Part shown: one piece after another, positions 55,348 to 64,000 of the stretch
Layout of the letters: each line of letters begins with the position of its first letter
How positions within the stretch are numbered: the stretch's first letter is position 1
Source of the DNA: Sabethes cyaneus
Lineage: Eukaryota > Arthropoda > Insecta > Diptera > Culicidae
NCBI RefSeq assembly: GCF_943734655.1
Contig: NC_071354.1
Location: 55,717,544 to 55,781,543, forward strand
Length of the DNA stretch: 64,000 bases
Direction of reading: 5' to 3'
Translations under genes and position numbers: made by a program
The notes under the pieces: generated by a model
The model's input: only the letters and a program-made list of their open reading frames with translations
What the model was told of the DNA's origin: nothing
The model's database searches: none

Positions 55348-58300
55348 TATTCTGTTTGTACTTCTTTTGGCAGTGTATAAAAATGAACCGCTGGAAAAAA
55401 AATCTATCCAATGCAGAAGAATCTAATTAGCGGGTAATTTTATTGCGATTGAGAAATGATTCGAATTAGCATGAACTAATTTCGCTGCTATTGTTGCGTA
55501 ACCAAGCCAGTTAATTGGAACTGTAGCAGAAAATGAATTTCGGATGTGAATGAAATGAAAAGGATAGCAATGAATAATAAAAATTTTAATTGAATGTTCC
55601 ATGTCCAAACAGTACTTGCAGGAAACTTCATTTATTGGAATTATTTTTTTTCTGCTCTCCGAGCCAGATGCGTTATTTGCTTTCAATACATATAAATATT
55701 TTCTATATTTTTTTGTTTTGGATTTTATTTACGCTTCTGGTTGTGAGCACATTTGGGACCAACACACACAGCACGGTTGAACTCGTAAAAATCATCTGCA
55801 TTCGAGCCAATGGGAAAAACCAAATGATGAGAACTGTAATCAGCGATCCATGTATGATGTGAGATATGAAACCTGATTTGGGCAGCCGGAAGGAATAAAG
55901 AGTCCAGCAAAATTTAATAAATAAAATTAAATATTGGTTTGATTTATTTCTCGGTTTTTTATTGTCCTTGTGTACAGCAGCGTGATTTTGCAGCATGTGC
56001 AGAGGCGCAGATATCATGTGTTAGTTCAAATCAGCTGAAAAAACACAGCAGCCGCCACTACCACCATCGCCGTATCGTTTCTTGCCCAGAGAGGGGGGAT
56101 GCCGCACATCTGCTGAATCGATATAAAAAAGTCCCCGCCAGAAGGATAAAATTGAAGCCAAAATCCGGACATATTTCTATTTAGTATTTACACTATATAT
56201 ACCATAGACGGGCGAAGATCTGCAGAGCAGCAATAAGACTAGCGTACAGCTGTAAAATTTATGATTTAATATTGTTTTAGATGAAATGCTGGCAATTTCG
56301 TTTTGGCGACTTTCTTCGTGTTTGTCACGATCGGCAGAGCACAGAGGGGAAACGGATATATTCCAAGTGGGAAAACGTCTATGTGTTTCGCAAGGAAACC
56401 GAACGAAGGAAGGTGCTACCATAAAACTAACTGCCATGTCCAAATTTAACTGATGCGGTCAGCAGAAAAGTTTATCAACCGAGAGCTGATTGGTTTACTT
56501 GATCTGATGAGTTGACAGCGAAATTAAATCCCGAAAGATATAGGATGTCGTTCCGGTCGTAGAAATAAGGTGGAAAACATAAAATGTATAATATTAAATT
56601 GTACTATAGTACGAAATAAGTGCATACTCTCGAGTCTAGTTGCTGTTCCTACACTCTCGAGTGTTTGTTTGTTGTAGGCTTAGATGATGCAGCAGCAGTA
56701 TACACTTCATATGCTGATGAGTACATTATGCATGGCAGTATCGCGTCATGATAGAATTTAGTAGGGAATATGCTTCTGTTTCCTTGCTTGCATATGCTAA
56801 TCCAGGCCGCGCTAGGTAGTAAGCGGCTGGTCCCTTGGTTCCCAGTACTTCTACGATAGGTGAGCAAATGGTGTTAATTAGGTAAGATCATCGTACCGGG
56901 CCCATACGTGTTCGTACGAGTTGAGTAAAAAAGTGCTGCGTGGTAAGTTTTAATTGGCAAGAAAATATTACTTTTCCAGCACGACTGTCTTCCTTTGGGA
57001 AAGAATGTTGCAAAGAAAAACAAAACTGCGAGGCCCCAGATGGCATTGAATGCAAAGAATGTTGATTTTTTGGAGTGGCATTTCAAAAGTGAAGTTTTAA
57101 TTGGACTAAGACGTACCTACACCTACACGTAAGTACAACGCCCCGTACGCTAGGTTGGCAGTTGCGAAGTGACTGAGTCTCAAAGGAAGTCACACGTGTT
57201 TTTGCGTGTTGCGGGCTAATTAAATTTTATTCTAAAACACACTTGGCGCAAAAGGGCTAATTATTCATATAATGCCAATTATAAGTTTTTGAATGGAAGA
57301 AAAAAAAGTAGCCAAGCCACATTCGTAGTTTGTAGCCCAAAAGGTGATTCAAAACCTTGGTAATATCGGTAATTTCCTCGCACCAGCTTAAGATGTACCT
57401 AGGTTATTTCTTTGACAAAGGCTACCGGCATTTCCAAACTTTTACAAAAGTTGGAACAAAAATTTTTTAAGTCACGCGGTTTTGTTACAATGTAGTTCTG
57501 GCTAATTTAATTTCTGTTTTGATGCTTTTTAACGTATCCTTAATTTTCATTTCGATTGAATAGATATTGATTATAAAAGGAAAGAATAATGGCAATTCGT
57601 TAGTTGTGATCGATTTGGTTTATCAGGACCATAATACAATATCCAAAAGAATGAATATTAAATTTTTAGCAGTTTTCATAGTTGTGCAGCATATGCGTGT
57701 GCAATGTCCATTTTACACTAGCACTAAGAATCGCCCAAGACTTACCCCTTCGGATGACCGCGAACGACTGCCCGCTGCTCAGCGATCAACACTATTGACG
57801 CGGCTGCAATGCCAACGATACCGATGACAGCCGACACGATAGCGCACCGAACGCAAGGCATCCGTGGCGATGATAGCTCAGGGCATCACTACCAAGAGCT
57901 GTATGATGCGCGCTCCGATACTGGAATATGCAATGTGATATTCTGTTCCAGGGGTACTCAACCCCCACAATGCGAACTAAATTTTATCATGCATATCGGA
58001 ATAATAGGTGGCTAAAAAGAACGCGCCACCGAAATTTTGCACTTTTCGAAAACCAGTTTAAACAGAATAAGAATATTCGATTAGTCTATCTCCACTTCCA
58101 GCAAAATCACTCTAGCTACATTCTGTGACATAAAAACCAATTAATAATAATTTTGTTCAGGGACTAAAAAATATGTTGCAATAAAGCAATATCACCTAGC
58201 ATACAAAATGTTGTTTACTCAGAGTTTTGCAATTTCAATTGTATTAGAAATAGAATTATTACGATAAGTAGCAACGACAAAGAGATCAATTTTGTATTGC

Positions 58301-58688
58301 TAGGCCATATTGTATTGCTACGCTTTCTTATAGGAATACTTAAAGCACTTTTATAAGAGGTGTCACACAGTCAACTAATTTTATCGTGGTAATATAAGTA
58401 TTTATAAGTGCTATAAGTGCTTTGCATAATAATCTAATAAAACCACAATTAATGATTAATTCCGTGATAAACCCGTTATACAATTGAAATAAAACCAAGC
58501 GCCTTTAGACTTGTTACTTGGCAAGTTGATCAGGGGAAGCTGAGTATCCGATCTATATGCATGTATCACCATAACTCCGGAACGCCTGGACCGTTCTCCA
58601 TCAAAACTGGCATCCATGGTTCTTGGCAAGAGGGGAAACCGCCTCTTTTAAGGGTTCAAGGCAAGTAAAAGGGGGGATGTTTTACTTA
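55348..58688. other. Long stretch without a recognised gene or transposon
   Basis: Frames of 60-104 codons occur on both strands, but none has a domain, signal peptide or splice context I can defend. 56000-56450 and 56600-57130 are GC-richer and could be regulatory or 5' non-coding sequence of Bx or another gene. This is only position-based. Confidence 0.3.
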
Positions 58689-59698
58689 ACGGGTGGCAAC
58701 TAAAATTTTGGAATATTTTCGCTGCACCTATACTACCGCTACTCGCATAACAGTCCCATTTTCTATGGAATTTCCTATATAAATGGGACTGTTATGCGAG
58801 TAGTGGCAGTATACTCAACAACAAACGAGCTCAGAGAGAAATGAGAGTATGTATGTGTTAGCTCTCTCTCTCTTCTTTTTGGCAACATTTTTTGTTGTGT
58901 TTACGCTTACCAAGTTTTGCTTAAAATGGCGTCGAAACAAGAAGAATGTCGGAAGCGCGTTGTACGCTTCTACGAACTGCCACAGAAATCTCAGCCAAAG
59001 TATGCGGTACAACATTTAACAAGCGAATATGTTGCGACTTCGACTGTTCACCATAACCTAAGATGACCAACAACTATTCGCAAGCAAGGTAGTGGAAGAC
59101 CAGCCAAAATTATGAACGCAGAAGGACATCGTTTCCTTTCTCGTGCCTCCAATAACAAGCCCTTTGGTTTGGCTATCAATCAAGATGTGCACCAGACGAA
59201 TGTTTGAAGAAAATTTTGATCCCGTTTCTACAAAAACATCATGCAGATGTACAATACATGTTTTGGCCGGACAGACCATCATCGCATTACACAAAAAAGA
59301 CACAATCGTTCCTGAATACCCATTCGATCCCATTTGTACCCAAAAATCACGACCAGAAAAATCTGTCTCAGTGCGCCCAATCGAAGATTTTTTCGGGATC
59401 TTGAGTTTCTTGGTGTACAAAAATAACAGGAGAGCCACGAATTGCAACCAGTTGATTGGTAGAATCAAGAGATGCATTCGCTAAGTTGACATGACGGGTG
59501 TACAACGCTCCTGTTCCAACATTATGCGGAAGCATCGCCGAACAGCCGATTACGGACCGTTTTCAAATGTACACTAATTTTGTTTGTTTTACAATGGATG
59601 AATGTATCTTTAATTTCGGTATATCAGATCTTCTTCAAGTATCTTTGTCTTTTTTTGACAACTTGAGAAAAAAATTCCAAATTTTAGTTGCCACCCGT
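58689..59698 (+). pseudogene. D37E-type Tc1/mariner transposon, internally deleted (copy B)
   Basis: Both tips are present: ACGGGTGGCAACTAAAATTT on the left and its inverse on the right, with TA at 58687-58688 and 59699-59700. N-terminal transposase pieces (ASKQEECRKRVVRFYELPQK near 58930; RKQGSGRPAKIMNAEGHRF near 59085) join directly to the second half (IPFLQKHHADVQY near 59220; FWPDRPSSHYTKKTQSF near 59265; FVPKNHDQKNLSQ, then PIEDFF near 59380). The first catalytic Asp region is deleted. A 77-bp MITE (58733-58809) has inserted near the left tip. Confidence 0.85.
58733..58809. mobile_element. 77-bp miniature inverted-repeat element
   Basis: The left end CTACCGCTACTCGCATAACA and the inverted right end CTGCCACTACTCGCATAACA match over about 29 bases, leaving a loop of about 19. 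TA flanks both sides (58731-58732, 58810-58811). Comparison with copy A near 22980 shows it is an insertion into the D37E element. Confidence 0.8.
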
Positions 59699-60146
59699 TA
59701 CATTCAGACCGATCATCACTGAGGAGGAGCTCAAAATATAAAAAAACAGGCTTAGTATTTCTTTCATTATATGGATTTCCGGAAATAAAACAAATGTATA
59801 GGACAGAGGGACAAAAGCGGTAACTGACGATTAGGGGAGAGAAAATGTGAGAATTTCCTAATCCTTTTCAATGGAGAAAGTCTAAGAAAAAAGGGCTTTG
59901 TTTGTTCTGCATTATTGTTCAAATGTAGAAAATGTATTTTGTTCTTTGCATTTTGGGAATTTCTATTACAGGGAGACAACGAGAAAAATTGGAGAAATTC
60001 TTTTCAAATTTAGAAGTAGACGTAAATGGAATTTTTCCAAATTTTTCTACGAAATTTATTCAATTCAAATTCAAATAAATATAGACGACACTGAAAATGA
60101 AAAAAGTGATAAGACAAAATAGGCAGTATGCGGAAAAAATCGGTTA
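59699..60146. other. Unassigned AT-rich stretch
   Basis: No gene or repeat was recognised between the D37E right tip and the RTE fragment. Confidence 0.3.
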
Positions 60147-60745
60147 CCGGTTACCGCAGACAACGACACCAGCAGAGAAATACAAAGACGCATTATGGCA
60201 GGAAATCGTGCCTACTTTGGACTCCGTAGGACGCTGCGATCGAACAAAATTCGCCACCGCACGAAGTTAACAATATACAAGACGCTGATTAGACCGGTAG
60301 TCCTTTACGGCCATGAGACATGGACTATGCTCGTGGAGGACCAACGCGCCCTTAGTGTTTTCGAACGGAAGATGTTGCGCACCATCTACGGCGGAGTGCA
60401 GATGGAAGACGGAACGTGGAGGAGGCGAATGAACCATGAATTGCATCAGCTGCTTAGGGAACCACCCATCGCTGCCACCGCAAAAATCGGTCGCATGCGA
60501 TGGGCTGGACATGTCGTGAGGATGTCGGACGACTGCCCGGTTAAAAAAGTTCTCAATAACGATCCGACTGGAACGAGACGGCGGGGCGCGCAGCGAGCAA
60601 GATGGATCGATCAAGTGGAAGGCGACCTGCGGACCCTACGTAGACTACGTGGCTGGCGAATTGCGGCCATGGACCGAGTAGAATGGAGACGACTTCTTCG
60701 TACAGCAGAGGAAACCACGGCCTGGAGCTGATTAAGTAAGTAGCG
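60147..60745 (+). mobile_element. 5'-truncated RTE-type LINE fragment, frame intact
   Basis: It starts within ORF2 (TADNDTSREIQRRIMAGN) and runs to the element end, where TAAGTAAGTA follows the stop, a remnant of the tandem 3' repeat of RTE elements. It is distinguishable from the family at 15530 by several residue changes, so it is a different subfamily. Confidence 0.8.
60195..60731 (+). pseudogene. C-terminal 178 codons of RTE ORF2, uninterrupted
   Basis: An open frame from MAGNRAYFGLRRTLRSNKI through YKTLIRPVVLYGHETW, FERKMLRTIYGGVQ, RMNHELHQLL, MRWAGHVVRMSDDCPVKK and NDPTGTRRRGAQRARWID to TTAWS. This is the thumb and C-terminal part of an RTE reverse transcriptase. Endonuclease and RT palm are missing, so it has no enzymatic activity by itself. 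The start methionine is simply the first in a truncated frame. Confidence 0.75.
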
Positions 60746-63700
60746 GAAAAAATCGAGACACAATTAAGGTAAATTGCGACAAAATTGAAGTACCAGTAAA
60801 ATTGATACTCTATTGTAATAGAATTAAACTGACACTGAGAGGAACTTAATTTAGGATTGGAAACGTAAGTGAAAAGGACACAAAATAACATTATCAAATT
60901 GATCAAAAATTCAAATAAATGTCAGACAAAACAAAACTAGTTCCAGACCTAATTAAAAAACAAAGATGAGCTAAAGTTATGAAAACTGATTCTGAAAACT
61001 GAAAACTGATGATTTTGTGTTTTGTCATATAAGTAGGTATGAATCTGAATTTCCCAGTTTTTATTAAAAATTGGTAAAGATTCGTTTAAATCTTATTTTT
61101 TCCATATATTTTTCCAAGATTTGTTTCTCGATTTAGTTTTGTCGATTGCGTATTACTTTTTATCAGTTTCATTGGAGTATTTCGAAATTTTATCTCATTC
61201 GTTTCTTAGTTACGTTTAATATGTATTCCAAGTGGTTTAATATGAATAAACTTTATTTTGTCATATTTTTGTTTTAGGTTGCGTCTTTGTAATGAACATC
61301 AGGTAAGCTTGTGAGGCTTTAGATAGCAACATTATTTTCTCAAAGATAATGGATGCAAAATATCATTTCAAGCGCATTGAAAGCATTAACAACAGATTGA
61401 AACAGTTCAGTAGCAAGAATCAATCATAACTTGAACATACTTCGAGGAAGGTTACACGATGGGACCAAAAACATGTGTTAGTTTGACTGCACACGTGTGG
61501 CTTGGCTTGAGTGAGTGAGAATGTGTTTTTCAAACCCACTTAATTCTTCTCCGGCTCCTGAGGCCTCCTGTGCTGAAGACGGAACAGCATGTTTGTCTGT
61601 GGGCCAGAAGAAAGCAGCAAGCAGCGTCCAGGTTGTATCCAATTTGAATTCATTTCAGGCTCTTAGCAGGGAATATGGAAATTTTAATTAATTTATATCT
61701 TTGTCATTTTCATTGTATGAAATTTATTTTGCAAATATTTGCTGAACCCTGTCTTCTTCCGATCTTTCCGCAGCCCATCGGCAACTACCTATATGTGCAC
61801 CTATAGTGTCACGGGAGCAGTCGTTGTCGACGCCTCGAAAGAAAATACTTCCTACGGGTGGTGATCTCTGCTGCAGAGGACGGCTTTCGGAAGGATATGG
61901 GCACGTTGAAATTGTAATGCCGGCATGCATGGGAATACGACAGGTGTGCACACTACAATCTGAATGGAAACCTTTTAAGAGTGGAAAATAAATGGTCGAG
62001 CGGGAGAAGAAATAGCTCATCAAATGATTCATAGAACCGTACATAAACAAGTAAACTTCATTTAGTGGATGCTGGAGTCTGAGGGAAAGGTGTTTTAATG
62101 GAGGTTGAACTAGAAACTGGACATCCTTGAGTCCATGTGATTTTAATAAAGATGATATAACTTAATAACTTGGTGCGGTCCGGTTCATTAGCAAAATGAA
62201 CGGCTTTTCGCTAACAATCAAAGTTGTTTAATACTAATGATCCCTTTTGCTTCTTTAGAAAACAATTAAAAGCACCTCCACTATTTGCGAATAAATGGGG
62301 AAGCGTGATTATTTGTGATTTAAAAAGGCAAATTCTATTAATAATTAAAAGTAAATTCTTACAGAGTTTTTTGACAAAAACTTGATCATTGAAGGTAAAT
62401 ATTGTTTCTTTTCGGACAATCTTATCGGATGGAATCGAAAAAAATTGAATTCTTAAATAAGCTTTCAAATTACAATCATACAATAACGGTTGCTGCTGAT
62501 AGCCGTGTGATTATCAGCTGCTTATTGTATCTCCATCTCTCAGTAGCCTTTATTGGGTGGTACATTCCGGATGGGTATTCTCCAGTAAACAGAAGATTTA
62601 TTTTAATTTCATTCGGTTTACATTCGTAAGAAAATTGGTTTGTCTTCTAATGAAAATCCTCACCCCTTGCACCGTTTCCTTCAAGGTTTTCACCAGCCGA
62701 ACGCCGAAGATTCTTGGGCACGGGAGTGCATAATCTACATCTATCTTCATTTTGCATATTTGTTCTCGGAAGCACTCTGCTCGTTTTCTCTTCCCTTCTG
62801 TACACGTGGGTCGGGGGATGAGGTACGGTGGCGGCAGGTCCTTCCGGGCTAACTGACTACGAGAGTGGATCTTGCGGACATGAATCAGCCACACACACAT
62901 ATGAGTTGGGAAGCGAAAAGGGCATTTTTAGTTCAGCCCGCAGAGTGCGGAGCGGGCTTCCATAATGTGCTTTTGGTCTTTGCTCCAACCGTACCTCCGT
63001 GTGCGGAAAGGAACCTTGGGGGGTCGCTTCCAAATTAAAGACGAAATAATGAAGGAAGATGATGATGTGAGCGGATTTCGGTACGCCTTCTGCAGAAGTA
63101 AGCCAGGAGTCAGTCGTCGTTTGGCTGTATCTTGACATACATCTATGCAGTCAGCTAGCCAGCGTCACACGTGTGCTTGGAGGTTCCGTCCTGTAGTATT
63201 GGAAGGAGTTTCCGTGGAACTAGTGTTAGCGAAGACAAGTGGCGTAGGGAGGAAACTTTAATGGGATTTGCACCGATTTTATAGATTATCCTAGGAGGGT
63301 AAAAATGCTGCAGAACTCTTAACAAACATCGTTGAAAGACAAATCGTGAATGGTAACAAAAGGGAGATTATATTGAATACTTTTCGGGGTGTTCCGATAA
63401 TAAACACATCCTTATCTTTTATACTTTGGAGATACCGATCGAAGCGAATCCTGTTTCTTCGCATTCGTTAGTTCCTGATTGAAAGCTGCTTTGCCCAGCG
63501 ACCTTTAGGTTGCAAATCCGAACCCACTTTGTTATCCTATCTGCGCTACTGGTGGTGCCTGTTGGAATGGTCGACGGATACAGCAGCTCTGCAGCTTGTT
63601 CTCTCGTGCATATAAGGCAAACGAACACGGAGGAGAGCTGATGCTAGAGCCCAGCAAAGCTCTGGAGCAGAAGTAAACAATTTTAATTAAAACAACGGAT

Positions 63701-64000
63701 AATTAAACTAGACAAATTTTCTTTGGTAGCTTTTATGAAAATGATTTTATTTAGTTCCTTTTCCCGCCAGGCCAGGAGCGGCTCAGTTAGTAAATGAGCT
63801 TTTTGCGCTTTGGTTCTCCGTTTGTGCAGCCGCTTCATGACTTTCTTGGGAGAAAATGGATGCACTAACTAAGGAAGGCGGCAGAATTCTAATGATGGAC
63901 TCCGTACCGACCAAGCTTATTGTTCTAGCTCCGTATATGGTGCAGGCAGCGAAAGGATTTGTTTGGTCTGCAGAGAGATGTGTATTTTTCATTAAAATGT
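60746..64000. other. Right end of window: no recognised gene
   Basis: AT-rich up to about 61500, then more balanced sequence with short frames on both strands (for example 62598-62900 and 62857-63138 on -). I see no domain, splice-consistent exon pair, tRNA or transposon tip. It may be Bx 5' flank or intron. Confidence 0.3.

Noticed and set aside
1..64000. CRISPR array, prophage, plasmid or operon features
   Set aside because: No regularly spaced repeats and no bacterial genes; the genes have introns and the repeats are eukaryotic transposons.

Overview
The window reads as repeat-rich dipteran DNA, most probably from a mosquito (Culicidae). This rests on AT-rich sequence, insect-type genes with introns, and a transposon mix of I-, Jockey- and RTE-type LINEs, a Tc1/mariner element with D37E spacing, BEL/Pao, pogo-like and hAT-like elements, many MITEs and a tRNA-derived SINE. 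The species cannot be named from sequence alone. I see no operons, CRISPR arrays, phage or other prokaryotic features.

Two host genes can be supported. (1) A calumenin/reticulocalbin-type EF-hand protein of the ER lumen (fly scf-like) lies on the + strand in three exons at 16962-18097. It has a signal peptide, six EF-hand positions and a C-terminal HDEF. (2) A LIM-only transcriptional regulator (Beadex/dLMO) lies on the - strand. Three coding exons are visible: 49023-49485 (LIM1 and most of LIM2), 40574-40715 (end of LIM2) and 26073-26420 (Q/H/P-rich tail and stop). Their splice sites and phases match exactly. Its 5' exon or exons are not identified and lie above 49485. The two genes converge, with about 8 kb between their stop codons.

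Layout: 1-12.8 kb is nested repeats. A SINE opens the window, followed by a TA-flanked element holding a hAT-like fold-back MITE. Next comes a hAT-like element (4455-12145) that contains a complete two-ORF I-clade LINE (5424-11353, - strand, intact ORFs, target duplication, poly(A)) and an RTE scrap. 14.9-16.7 kb is a Jockey-clade relic split by an RTE fragment with a perfect 14-bp duplication. scf follows. 22.5-25.7 kb holds a MITE, then a D37E Tc1/mariner relic with a pogo-like element inside, then another Jockey relic. From 26 to 49.5 kb are the Beadex introns (14.2 and 8.3 kb), which carry a SINE hairpin, a mariner relic interrupted by a TIR element filled with BEL/Pao integrase, and several RTE relics in the same sense as the gene. 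44.6-47.1 kb is a nested set of TA-type elements. 51.4-54.2 kb is two fold-back repeat units, each broken by a different MITE. 58.7-59.7 kb is a second, deleted copy of the D37E element. 60.1-60.7 kb is an RTE 3' fragment that still reads as one 178-codon frame.

I found no convincing unknown multi-gene system. The most notable items are the apparently intact I-clade LINE with an internally duplicated ORF2 leader, the TIR element carrying BEL/Pao integrase and putative LTR sequence, the near-perfect SINE hairpin, and the layered insertions that give a relative order of transposon activity.
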